A model generated the notes under the pieces. The model was not told the DNA's origin, made no database searches, and worked only from the letters and a program-made list of their open reading frames with translations. The position numbers and the translations under genes were made by a program. Source: Aquimarina spongiae (GTDB lineage: Bacteria > Bacteroidota > Bacteroidia > Flavobacteriales > Flavobacteriaceae). Taken from it: a stretch of 64,000 bases of DNA. The stretch is taken from assembly GCF_900141785.1 (NCBI RefSeq), contig NZ_FQYP01000006.1, positions 310,001 through 374,000 of the forward strand, written 5' to 3'. This document shows, one piece after another, positions 37,677 to 46,175 of this stretch; position 1 is the first letter of the stretch, and each line of letters begins with the position of its first letter.

Positions 37677-38657
37677 CTATCCTTTCTGTATTGCTTCTTC
37701 AATGGTATTGGTAATTAGTTCTTGTATACTTATCCCAATAGCAGCTGCCTGCTGCGGAAGAATACTGGCTTCAGTAAAACCGGGATTGGTATTCATCTCC
37801 ACAAAATAAGGTTCCCCTTCATGAAAAATATACTCGCTTCTCGAAAACCCTTTCATTTTTAAGATTTGATATATTTTTAAAGCAAGGACTCTTACTTTTT
37901 CCTCATCTTCTTTGGGTAATCTGGCGGGTGTAATTTCTTGAGATTTTCCCAGATATTTGGCTTCGTAGTCAAAAAATTCATTTTCAGAAACAATTTCAGT
38001 AATAGGTAAAACCAGATCTTCTCCTTTGTAAGTAATGACACCAACTGATACTTCCGTACCGCTCAAAAAAGACTCAATAATGATCTCATCATCTTCTTTA
38101 TAGGCTACCTCTATAGCAGGAAGGAGTTCATCTTCACTTTTTACCTTAGATACACCATAACTACTGCCTGCTTTATTAGCCTTAACAAAGCAAGGTAGGC
38201 CAACAGTATTCAAGATGTCTTTTGCGTTTATTGCGTCACCTTTATTCAAAAAATAATTGATAGCCGTTGGGATTCCGTATGGTTTTAAGGTACTGATACA
38301 ATCTCTTTTATTGAAAGTAAGTGCTGCCTGGTAGAAATCACAAGCGGTTTGTGGAATGCCGATCAATTCAAAATACGCCTGAAGCAGTCCATCTTCTCCT
38401 GGTGTACCATGTACAATATTAAACCCAACATCAAAAGTGATTTTTTGCCCATCAAGTAAAAGGGAAAAGTCATTCTTGTCTACAGGGTGTTTTTTGTCGT
38501 CATCATCCAGGTAGTACCATTCGTCTTTACTAATGACAATTCGAAAAGGTTGATACCGATTTTTATCGATGTGTTTATGGACCACATTTCCACTTTGAAT
38601 AGATATCTCATATTCGCTGGAATATCCCCCCATTAAGATCGCAACATTTCGCTTCAT
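37677..38657 (-). CDS. ddl: D-alanine--D-alanine ligase
   Basis: ATP-grasp ligase that makes D-Ala-D-Ala for peptidoglycan. 326 residues from the ATG at 38657. MGGYSSEYEISIQSG begins the protein, and KANKAGSSYGVSKV, EVSVGVITYKG and FVEMNTNPGFTEASILP form the ATP-grasp core. The frame is open to an ATG at 38687, but a -7 box lies between the two ATGs, so the shorter form is preferred. Confidence 0.95.
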   Translation of the reverse strand: MKRNVAILMGGYSSEYEISIQSGNVVHKHIDKNRYQPFRIVISKDEWYYLDDDDKKHPVDKNDFSLLLDGQKITFDVGFNIVHGTPGEDGLLQAYFELIGIPQTACDFYQAALTFNKRDCISTLKPYGIPTAINYFLNKGDAINAKDILNTVGLPCFVKANKAGSSYGVSKVKSEDELLPAIEVAYKEDDEIIIESFLSGTEVSVGVITYKGEDLVLPITEIVSENEFFDYEAKYLGKSQEITPARLPKEDEEKVRVLALKIYQILKMKGFSRSEYIFHEGEPYFVEMNTNPGFTEASILPQQAAAIGISIQELITNTIEEAIQKG

Positions 38658-38675
38658 TAAAATGACTTTTGAAAA

Positions 38676-38683
38676 CAAAAATA
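38676..38683 (-). promoter_or_regulatory. -7 element of the ddl promoter
   Basis: TATTTTTG on the reverse strand matches TAnnTTTG exactly, 18 bases upstream of the ATG at 38657. Confidence 0.45.
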
Positions 38684-38724
38684 TCATTTATCTTATAAGA
38701 AAAGCTTAAAACTTTCCGTTTTTA

Positions 38725-38732
38725 TATATTTG
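38725..38732 (+). promoter_or_regulatory. -7 element of the PASTA gene
   Basis: TATATTTG matches TAnnTTTG exactly and ends eight bases before the ATG at 38741, which implies a leaderless or nearly leaderless mRNA. Confidence 0.45.
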
Positions 38733-38740
38733 TCCAAACT

Positions 38741-39337
38741 ATGAAGACATTTATGAATTTTTTCAAGGATCTTTTTGGATTTGTATATAGTAAAATATTT
38801 CTAATCCAAGTGGTTATTGCCATAGCTATGGTTGCTATATTGGCTTTTGTGGCTTTAGAATGGTTAGAAAGTACGACTAATCATCATCAACGTATTGTTG
38901 TGCCAAGTTTAAGTAAGAAGACGCTGGATGAGGTAACCGGTATACTTGAAGAGAAAGATTTGCGATATGAAGTGCAGGATTCTGCGAACTTTAACCCGGA
39001 TTATCCTAGATATTCGGTGATAGAGCAAAATCCACCCGCAGGAAGTGAAGTAAAGGAGAATAGAAAAATATATGTCACTTTAAACCCATCAGGTTATCGC
39101 AAAATTGAAGTTCCGGATGTGGTTCAAAAAACGAGAAGACAAGCAGAACCAAAACTGATTGCCCTTGGCTTTAAAATTGGTTCAATTACTTATCAGCCTA
39201 ATATCGCAAGAGATATGGTCTTAGAAATGCGATTTAATGGTAAACGATTAAAACCAGGTACCAAACTAATGAAGACTTCTACTATTGATTTGGTTCTGGG
39301 TGATGGAAAATCAGGCTCAATTAATCTCTCAAATTAA
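38741..39337 (+). CDS. PASTA domain membrane protein
   Basis: 198 residues. One membrane helix at about 20-42 and two PASTA repeats outside the cytoplasm: about 50-112 (IVVPSLSKKTLDEVTGILEE) and 115-190 (EVPDVVQKTRRQAEPKLIAL). PASTA domains bind peptidoglycan fragments in kinases and transpeptidases; here there is no enzyme domain. Neighbours ddl and rluD suit a cell wall context. rluD starts two bases after its stop. Confidence 0.88.
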   Translation: MKTFMNFFKDLFGFVYSKIFLIQVVIAIAMVAILAFVALEWLESTTNHHQRIVVPSLSKKTLDEVTGILEEKDLRYEVQDSANFNPDYPRYSVIEQNPPAGSEVKENRKIYVTLNPSGYRKIEVPDVVQKTRRQAEPKLIALGFKIGSITYQPNIARDMVLEMRFNGKRLKPGTKLMKTSTIDLVLGDGKSGSINLSN

Positions 39338-39339
39338 TT

Positions 39340-40389
39340 TTGGAAGAACACGTAGATACAGGAGATTTTGGTGCTAACGAAGATGATCTCTACGAACACT
39401 ATCGATTTGTAGCTGGAGCAGGACAAGTACCACTGCGAGTTGATAAGTTCTTGATGAACTTTGTAGAAAACGCGACACGTAATAAAATACAACAGGCAGC
39501 CAAGGCAGGAAGTGTATTTGTTAATGATGTACCCGTAAAGTCTAATCACAAGGTGAAACCAAATGATATCGTTCGGGTATTGTTTGCACATCCACCTTAT
39601 GAAAATCTGTTAACACCAGAAAATATACCTTTAGATATTGTTTACGAAGACGATGTGTTACTTGTGGTGAATAAACCGGCCGGGATGGTAGTTCATCCAG
39701 GGCACGGTAACTACTCGGGAACTTTGATCAATGCATTGATTTATCATTTTGATAACTTACCCAATAACAGCAGTGATCGACCAGGTTTAGTGCATCGTAT
39801 TGATAAGGATACCAGTGGTTTGCTGGTGATTGCCAAAACGGAAGAAGCGATGACACATTTGGCGAAACAGTTTTTTGATAAAACCAGTGAACGCGAATAT
39901 GTAGCTATTGTTTGGGGTAATATTGAAGAGGATGAAGGTACCGTAGAAGGAAATATAGGTCGTCATCCAAAAAACAGATTGCAAAATACTGTATTTGAAG
40001 GTGAGGAGGCAGAAAAGGGGAAGCCAGCTATTACACATTTTAAGGTTTTAGAACGTCTTGGGTATGTGACTTTGGTTTCGTGTCGACTGGAAACCGGAAG
40101 AACCCATCAAATACGTGTGCACATGAAACATATCGGGCATACGCTTTTTAATGATGAACGATATGGAGGTGAAAAAATCCTTAAGGGTACTACCTTTACC
40201 AAATACAAACAATTTGTAGAAAACTGTTTTAAGATATTACCAAGACAGGCTTTGCATGCTAGAACACTCGGTTTTGTGCATCCTACTACCGGAGAAAAAA
40301 TGCATTTTGAAACTTCGATACCAGAGGATATGGAACAATGTGTTGAACGGTGGAGAAACTATGCAAAAAATCAGCTGTCTTCAGAATAG
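39340..40389 (+). CDS. rluD: 23S rRNA pseudouridine synthase, RluA/RluD family
   Basis: Isomerises uridines in large subunit rRNA. 349 residues: S4 domain (about 30-95, RVDKFLMNFVENATRNKIQ) and catalytic domain with VHRIDKDTSGLLVIAKT (the Asp is catalytic) and RTHQIRVHMKHIGH. The likely start is a TTG at 39340, since no ATG lies between the preceding stop and the S4 domain. RluD versus another RluA member is decided only by length and S4 presence. Confidence 0.9.
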   Translation: MEEHVDTGDFGANEDDLYEHYRFVAGAGQVPLRVDKFLMNFVENATRNKIQQAAKAGSVFVNDVPVKSNHKVKPNDIVRVLFAHPPYENLLTPENIPLDIVYEDDVLLVVNKPAGMVVHPGHGNYSGTLINALIYHFDNLPNNSSDRPGLVHRIDKDTSGLLVIAKTEEAMTHLAKQFFDKTSEREYVAIVWGNIEEDEGTVEGNIGRHPKNRLQNTVFEGEEAEKGKPAITHFKVLERLGYVTLVSCRLETGRTHQIRVHMKHIGHTLFNDERYGGEKILKGTTFTKYKQFVENCFKILPRQALHARTLGFVHPTTGEKMHFETSIPEDMEQCVERWRNYAKNQLSSE

Positions 40390-40425
40390 CTCTTAGCAAT
40401 AAGCTTATAAATTCATACATTTTTA

Positions 40426-41007
40426 ATGAATAACCCAAGGGTTAACATAAAAGAAAAAGAACTACTATCTGATCATTGGTATAAACTCCATAAGATTACC
40501 TACGATTATCAAAATAACGATGGTACATGGGAATCGCACCAAAGAGAAGTCTATGATCGCGGCAATGGTGCCACTATCCTTTTGTATAATAAGGAACATA
40601 AAACCGTAGTGCTTACCCGCCAATTTCGACTTCCTACCTATGTGAATCAAAACGAAACAGGCCTTTTGATAGAAACCTGTGCAGGATTATTAGATGGTGA
40701 TCATCCAGAAGATTGTATACGAAAAGAGACAGAAGAAGAAACCGGTTATCGAATTTCTAAGGTGGAAAAGGTAATGGAGTCGTATATGTCTCCGGGAGCG
40801 GTTACCGAGATCATTCATTTTTTTGTTGCTGAGTATTCCAAAGATATGAAGGTAAGTGAAGGAGGAGGTGTGCAAGAAGAGCAAGAGCATATTGAAGTTA
40901 TAGAATTAGACTTTGAGAAGGCTTATACTATGATTGCTACTGGCGAAATTAAAGATGGAAAAACAATAATGCTATTGCAATACGCCAAACTGCATCATTT
41001 GGTATAA
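40426..41007 (+). CDS. Nudix hydrolase, NudK (GDP-mannose pyrophosphatase)-like
   Basis: 193 residues. [30 protein letters not shown] and [19 protein letters not shown], then TGY, resemble NudK, which hydrolyses GDP-mannose. The Nudix box is complete with acidic metal ligands. Substrate remains unproven. Confidence 0.85.
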   Translation: MNNPRVNIKEKELLSDHWYKLHKITYDYQNNDGTWESHQREVYDRGNGATILLYNKEHKTVVLTRQFRLPTYVNQNETGLLIETCAGLLDGDHPEDCIRKETEEETGYRISKVEKVMESYMSPGAVTEIIHFFVAEYSKDMKVSEGGGVQEEQEHIEVIELDFEKAYTMIATGEIKDGKTIMLLQYAKLHHLV

Positions 41008-41102
41008 TCAGTTTTATGCGAGTTTGAGTCTTGGATAACTTTTACAAATACCTAAATAGATAAGAAATACATCTGCAGGTTTTATTTTTGATAGTACAAT
41101 TG

Positions 41103-41110
41103 TATTTTTG
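41103..41110 (+). promoter_or_regulatory. -7 element of yaaA
   Basis: TATTTTTG matches TAnnTTTG exactly, 22 bases before the yaaA ATG. An identical octamer lies at 41083-41090, so either may be used. Confidence 0.4.
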
Positions 41111-41132
41111 GGTATCAAAAAAGAAATAGTAA

Positions 41133-41894
41133 ATGAAAATTGTAGTATCTCCCGCAAAATCGTTGGATTTTGAAACCGAATTACCCACTCAAAGATTTAG
41201 TGAGCCAGTTTTTTTATCAGAATCAGAAAAACTGAATGGAGTTCTTAAGAAAAAATCTCCAAAGAAACTTTCAGATCTTATGGGGATTAGTGATAAGCTC
41301 GCTCAATTAAATTGGCAACGTAATCAGGATTTCCACCTTCCATTTACTAAAGATAATGCACGACCAGCGGTTTATGCATTTAACGGAGATGTCTACACAG
41401 GTTTGGATGCCTATAATCTTCCAGAAGGTAAGCTAGATGCCTTACAAGACAAATTACGTATCCTATCCGGGCTTTACGGAGTACTTAAACCTTTGGATTT
41501 AATACAACCTTATCGATTAGAGATGGGAACCAAGCTCAAGGTAGGGCGCAAAAATAATCTTTACGAATTCTGGAAAAAAACGGTTACCGAAAAGCTCAAC
41601 GAAGAGTTAGACGAAGGTGAACTGTTTATTAATTTGGCCAGTAATGAATATTTTAGTGCGGTAGATAAAAAGGCATTAAAAGTTCCTGTAATTACTCCAC
41701 AGTTTAAAGACTGGAAAGGAGACAAGCTTAAAATGATTAGTTTTTTTGCGAAGAAAGCCAGAGGTATGATGGTGCGCTATATCATTGATACCGATGCAAA
41801 AACTATCGAAGATCTAAAAGGCTTTAATTACGAAGGGTACGGTTTTAGCGAAGAGCATACTGTAAAGCCAAATGAATTAGTTTTTGTGAGATAG
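41133..41894 (+). CDS. yaaA: Peroxide stress protein YaaA
   Basis: 253 residues of the UPF0246 family. [13 protein letters not shown] at the start, [40 protein letters not shown] (listed as consecutive conserved pieces) and [14 protein letters not shown] are typical. In E. coli YaaA limits free iron and protects DNA from peroxide. Confidence 0.94.
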   Translation: MKIVVSPAKSLDFETELPTQRFSEPVFLSESEKLNGVLKKKSPKKLSDLMGISDKLAQLNWQRNQDFHLPFTKDNARPAVYAFNGDVYTGLDAYNLPEGKLDALQDKLRILSGLYGVLKPLDLIQPYRLEMGTKLKVGRKNNLYEFWKKTVTEKLNEELDEGELFINLASNEYFSAVDKKALKVPVITPQFKDWKGDKLKMISFFAKKARGMMVRYIIDTDAKTIEDLKGFNYEGYGFSEEHTVKPNELVFVR

Positions 41895-41972
41895 TACGGC
41901 TATTGTTTTTTATTTTTTGCTGCATCTAATTTTAGTATCTTTCCCTCAGATATGCTTCATACAAATTCTTAG

Positions 41973-42476
41973 ATGCAAAAGATAATCAATATCCTTGATG
42001 AGATTGGTGAAAAAATTGGCACAACGGTGAGTTGGGTGTCGGTGTTATTGGCCATTATCATAGGGTTGGATGTTATCATTCGTTATGTTTTCCAATTTAC
42101 TTACGTTTGGATGATAGAGATAGAAATCTATCTATTCGGGATGCTGTTTTTGTTAGCTTCGGGATATACCTTCAAATTTGATAAGCATGTACGGGTAGAT
42201 ATTTTTTATACCAAACTATCTCAAAAAGGTAAAGCCTGGATCGATCTTTTAGGAGCGGTTTTCTTGCTAATTCCTTGGTGTTATGTGGTTATAGTATCGT
42301 CCTGGTACTATGGATTATCTTCTTTTATGATAGGCGAAGGTTCTCCGCAACCTGGAGGATTGCCTGCATTGTATGTCCTTAAATTTTGCATTACTCTCGG
42401 GTTTGCCTTTCTCCTGTTACAAGGAGTGTCAAGCATCCTAAAATCAATTCAAACCCTTCGAAATAAAGATAATTAA
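41973..42476 (+). CDS. TRAP transporter small permease (DctQ)
   Basis: 167 residues with four membrane helices. The N-terminal half has VSWVSVLLAIIIGLDVIIRY and TYVWMIEIEIYLFGMLFLLASGYTF (pieces listed separately), the DctQ pattern. Its stop shares one base with the start of the large permease (TAATG). Confidence 0.9.
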   Translation: MQKIINILDEIGEKIGTTVSWVSVLLAIIIGLDVIIRYVFQFTYVWMIEIEIYLFGMLFLLASGYTFKFDKHVRVDIFYTKLSQKGKAWIDLLGAVFLLIPWCYVVIVSSWYYGLSSFMIGEGSPQPGGLPALYVLKFCITLGFAFLLLQGVSSILKSIQTLRNKDN

Positions 42477-43822
42477 TGGAATATTTAGCAATTGTACTCT
42501 TTGTAATTATTTTTATTCTGATTTTAAGAGGTTATCCTGTGGCGTTCACTTTGGGCGGGATTTCCATAGCCTTTGCCTACGGCGTTTCCTTATTAGCGCC
42601 AGATGTTTTTCAGATGTCTACTTTCTATCTGTTGCCTTCCAGAATAATGGGAGTAGTCAATAACTACGTACTTATGGCGGTTCCCTTGTTTATCTTCATG
42701 GGGATTATGCTAGAAAAGTCAGGACTAGCCCAAAGTTTGTTAGAAACCATGGCCATGATGTTTGGAAGAGTAAGAGGAGGATTAGCCATCTCGGTTGTGA
42801 TTGTAGGTGCCTTGTTAGCAGCTTCAACCGGAATCGTTGGAGCAACTGTAGTGACTATGGGATTAATAAGTTTACCCACTATGCTCAAAAGAGGATATAA
42901 AACTGAGCTAGCTACGGGGGTGATCGCTTCTTCCGGTACTTTGGGGCAAATTATCCCGCCTTCGATAGTTCTGGTATTGCTCGCAGATACCATCAATAGC
43001 TCTTCCAGAGGAGCGGCTTCTGTAGATGTGGGAGCTCTATTTTCTGCAGCATTATTTCCGGGGTTGGTATTGGTTGGTCTTTATATCATTTATATTTTGA
43101 TCATATCCTGGATTCGTAAAGAAGATGCTCCAAGTATACCAGCAGAAGAGATACAGGAGTTTAGAGGATCCCAATTTGGAGCGAGAGTCATAAAGGTGTT
43201 ATTACTTCCGGTATTACTGATTGTTTTGGTGTTAGGGTCTATTTTTACGGGAATAGCTTCTCCTACAGAAGCTTCTGCAATTGGTGCTATTGGTGCTACT
43301 TTACTTACGATTATTCAGAAAAAGTTCTCGTTACAGATTTTAAAAGAAGTAGGGCAGGAGACGGCTAAGCTCACTTCAATGGTGTTTTTTATTCTTTTGG
43401 GAGCTACAACTTTTACCTTGGTATTTAGAACTCTTGGAGGGGATGCGTATTTGCAAGAAATCATAATGTCTTCAAACTTGACTCCGTTGCTATTTCTTTT
43501 GTTGGTGATGTTGGTGGTTTTTATAGCAGGATTTTTTATTGATTTTATTGAAATTGTATTCATTATTGTTCCGGTGGTGACTCCGGTATTTAATGCTTTT
43601 GGGATGGATATGCTTTGGGTAGGGATTTTGATTGCGTTAAATCTACAAACCTCATTTTTGACCCCGCCTTTTGGCTTTGCGTTGTTCTATCTGAAAGGGG
43701 TCGCTCCAGAAACGGTAAAAACAAGTCAGATTTACAAAGGGATTATTCCGTTTATCGTGATACAATTGTTCATTGTAAGTTTGGTGGTGTTTTTTCCTGA
43801 AATTATTTTCATATCAAAATAA
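42476..43822 (+). CDS. TRAP transporter large permease (DctM)
   Basis: 448 residues with about 12 membrane helices. LILRGYPVAFTLGG, VPLFIFMGIMLEKSGLA, AASTGIVGATVVTMGLISLP and IASPTEASAIGAIGATLL are the conserved loops. Carries out Na+-driven import of the substrate delivered by the binding protein. Confidence 0.94.
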   Translation: MEYLAIVLFVIIFILILRGYPVAFTLGGISIAFAYGVSLLAPDVFQMSTFYLLPSRIMGVVNNYVLMAVPLFIFMGIMLEKSGLAQSLLETMAMMFGRVRGGLAISVVIVGALLAASTGIVGATVVTMGLISLPTMLKRGYKTELATGVIASSGTLGQIIPPSIVLVLLADTINSSSRGAASVDVGALFSAALFPGLVLVGLYIIYILIISWIRKEDAPSIPAEEIQEFRGSQFGARVIKVLLLPVLLIVLVLGSIFTGIASPTEASAIGAIGATLLTIIQKKFSLQILKEVGQETAKLTSMVFFILLGATTFTLVFRTLGGDAYLQEIIMSSNLTPLLFLLLVMLVVFIAGFFIDFIEIVFIIVPVVTPVFNAFGMDMLWVGILIALNLQTSFLTPPFGFALFYLKGVAPETVKTSQIYKGIIPFIVIQLFIVSLVVFFPEIIFISK

Positions 43823-43862
43823 TAGAAATCACTTGTTGATTTCATCGATAATATAGATAACT

Positions 43863-45002
43863 ATGCGTTTTTTAAATTTCAAACTCTTTCAGCAATTTAC
43901 AAAAGCTTCTTTTTGTGCTCATTTGTTGCCATTGCTATTTTCTTCCTGTTTGGGAGATCCCCCAGCAAGTATGGATCCCAATACGGTGTACAACACTTCA
44001 AAACCGGATAAAGTATTTTATTGGAAAATGACCACGACATGGCCTCCTAATTTCCCGGTTTTGGGAGAAGTGGCAGAAAAGTATTCAGAGTGGGTTGAAG
44101 AACTATCCAACGGACAAATAAAAATCAAAGTGTATGGAGGAGGAGAATTGGTACCTCCTTTAGAAGCTTTTGATGCAGTTTCGCAAGGAACGATAGAGAT
44201 GGGGTGTGGAGCGTCTTATTATTGGGCGGGTAAGACACCGGCAGCTCAGTTTTTTGCTGCGGTTCCTTTTGGTATGAATAGCCAGCAAATTACTTCGTGG
44301 TTAGAAACCGGAGGAGGATATGAACTATGGAAAAAAACCTATGCCAAATTTAATCTGGTTCCTTTTATGGGAGGAAATACAGGAGTGCAAATGGGAGGTT
44401 GGTTTAATCGCGAAATCAATTCTGTCGAAGATTTTAAAGGGTTGAAAATGAGATTGCCAGGTATAGGAGGAAAGGTCCTTGAAAAAGCAGGAGGTGCTGC
44501 GGTATTGGTGGCCGGTAGTGAAATATATACCAGTCTAGAACGAGGAGTAATAGATGCTACCGAATGGATAGGTCCTTATCACGATTATAAAATGGGATTT
44601 CATAAAATTGCGAAATATTACTATACACCGGGTTGGCACGAAACGGGTTCCCAGCTAGAGTTTTTTGTAAATAAGAATTTATACGATGGTTTACCTCCCC
44701 ATTTACAAGCGGTTTTGGAGGCAGCTTCAAAACGAGCACAAGTTTGGGTGTTGGCAGAATTTGATAGACAAAATGGAATTTACCTGGATAAATTAGTAAA
44801 TGAAGAAGGGGTTGAGGTAAGAGAATTTTCCAAAGAAACTTTGGATGCGTTGAGAGGATATACAGACGAAGCTTTACAAGAAATGGTAGGAGACGATCCG
44901 TTGACCAAAGAGGTGTATGAGAGTTACTCCAACTTTCAGGAAAAAATCGCAAAATGGTCAGAAGTTACCGAAAAAGCATACTACAATAAGATACAGAAAT
45001 AG
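43863..45002 (+). CDS. TRAP transporter substrate-binding protein (DctP), TakP-like
   Basis: 379 residues. An export signal with lipobox-like LLFSSC suggests it is anchored to the membrane as a lipoprotein. MTTTWPPNFPVLGEVAEKYSEW, FFAAVPFGMNSQQ, GLKMRLPGIGGKVL and ATEWIGPYHDYKMGFHKIAKYYYTPGWHE (listed as pieces) follow the TakP/2-oxo acid group in memory. The substrate may be a keto acid or related carboxylate; it was not tested. It lies 40 bases after DctM. Confidence 0.9.
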   Translation: MRFLNFKLFQQFTKASFCAHLLPLLFSSCLGDPPASMDPNTVYNTSKPDKVFYWKMTTTWPPNFPVLGEVAEKYSEWVEELSNGQIKIKVYGGGELVPPLEAFDAVSQGTIEMGCGASYYWAGKTPAAQFFAAVPFGMNSQQITSWLETGGGYELWKKTYAKFNLVPFMGGNTGVQMGGWFNREINSVEDFKGLKMRLPGIGGKVLEKAGGAAVLVAGSEIYTSLERGVIDATEWIGPYHDYKMGFHKIAKYYYTPGWHETGSQLEFFVNKNLYDGLPPHLQAVLEAASKRAQVWVLAEFDRQNGIYLDKLVNEEGVEVREFSKETLDALRGYTDEALQEMVGDDPLTKEVYESYSNFQEKIAKWSEVTEKAYYNKIQK

Positions 45003-45008
45003 CGTAAA

Positions 45009-45040
45009 AAAACCGTTTTGGCAAGGGGAGCCAAAACGGT
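45009..45040 (-). terminator. Terminator for the 45074 lipoprotein gene
   Basis: Eleven-base arms (45012-45022 and 45030-45040) with a seven-base loop. A T run follows only on the reverse strand, so it suits the lipoprotein gene; for the TRAP operon it is a stem without a forward T run. Confidence 0.65.
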
Positions 45041-45073
45041 GAATACCACAATATGACGATGTTTACTATGGTA

Positions 45074-45910
45074 TTATAACTCTATGGTTGTTTCATTTCC
45101 GTCCTTATCGGTTAGTGTAGCTAAATTGTCGCAGGTTCCATCTCCATAATCCAAAGTAGAAGTATCGCTGTTTTCCGAAGTCACAACAACTCCACTCACC
45201 GTGTAGACACATCCTCTTTCATTTCGTAGCGGTGTTGTAATTTCTACCGAATACACATCTCCATTACTAAACGTTGTAGTACTAGTTCCAGAAGTAAGGT
45301 TGTAGAAATCAAAATTACCTGGGGCATCTGCATTCATTTCAAAGAAAGTTTCGTTTACAAAATTGGTAGCGCTAGTGGCAGAAAGACCATCTCCCCAACC
45401 AAAGGTGAAATTAGAATCAGTAGTGAATTTTCGAGTACCAGCATCACGATCAAACGTAAATATTGAGGTGGCAGTTCCGTTAACAGAAATATCTTTGTAA
45501 GTAAAATTCTCTACGGTGTAGGTAATGGTAACCTTATTTTCAGCATCCAGATCTACACTAAAACTCATTCGGATCAACCCGGTGATCACTTCATCTTGAC
45601 CTACTTCGCATCCGTCTCCAAAATCTATAGTTATAGTTCGTGTAGTTTCGGTAACCTCAGAAGTTGTAGTCACGCAGTCGTTGGATTTTGTGGGTACTAT
45701 TCGATTCGCAACAAAACCTGATTCTAAAGTAAATACATCCTGAACAAATGCTTGAATTCTTTGATTAGCCGCTTCAATATCCTTATATTGTATAGAGGTC
45801 GTGACCTGTTCGGTTGGAATCTCTTGCTCGTTGTCATCATCCTGGCAGCCAACAAATAAAAATAGACCGAAGCATAGCAGACTTAAAAGCGTAATTACCC
45901 TGTTTTTCAT
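45074..45910 (-). CDS. Lipoprotein of unknown function
   Basis: 278 residues. Lipobox FVGC is followed by Asp/Glu-rich residues and a beta-rich body with many Thr and Asp (TTTSEVTETTRTITIDFGDGC, then repeated strands). Cys pairs occur near DCVTTT and GCVYTVSG. I recognise no family; it stands alone between convergent TRAP genes and divergent pyc. Confidence 0.75.
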   Translation of the reverse strand: MKNRVITLLSLLCFGLFLFVGCQDDDNEQEIPTEQVTTSIQYKDIEAANQRIQAFVQDVFTLESGFVANRIVPTKSNDCVTTTSEVTETTRTITIDFGDGCEVGQDEVITGLIRMSFSVDLDAENKVTITYTVENFTYKDISVNGTATSIFTFDRDAGTRKFTTDSNFTFGWGDGLSATSATNFVNETFFEMNADAPGNFDFYNLTSGTSTTTFSNGDVYSVEITTPLRNERGCVYTVSGVVVTSENSDTSTLDYGDGTCDNLATLTDKDGNETTIEL

Positions 45911-46100
45911 GCTTAATTGATTTTTTTAATTAGTGAATATTATATTGGAATGGTTGTTTTTAAAACGGTAAAGCGGCTGGTAATCTTATTATAGGATTCG
46001 TTAATTTATGTTAAGGTTATGTTAGAGAAAATGTATTGAAAAAGGAAAAAAGCTCAAAAAAGAAACTTTATATTCTTTTTCTAATATTTTAAAATATCTA

Positions 46101-46131
46101 TTGCAAAGAATTTATCTTATCAATATCTTCG
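46101..46131 (+). promoter_or_regulatory. pyc promoter
   Basis: TTG at 46101-46103, a 20-base spacer and TATCTTCG at 46124-46131 (one base off TAnnTTTG). Transcription should begin near 46137. Confidence 0.5.
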
Positions 46132-46132
46132 C

Positions 46133-46146
46133 AGCGAATGTTCGCT
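46133..46146. promoter_or_regulatory. Inverted repeat at the pyc transcription start
   Basis: AGCGAATGTTCGCT, perfect six-base arms around TG, lies two bases after the -7 box. A repressor bound here would block initiation. Confidence 0.35.
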
Positions 46147-46175
46147 AAAAGTGTTCTAAACTCAAAATTTAAATT

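Noticed and set aside
45012..45040. Hairpin as terminator of the TRAP operon
   Set aside because: No T run on the forward strand; it is annotated for the reverse gene only.
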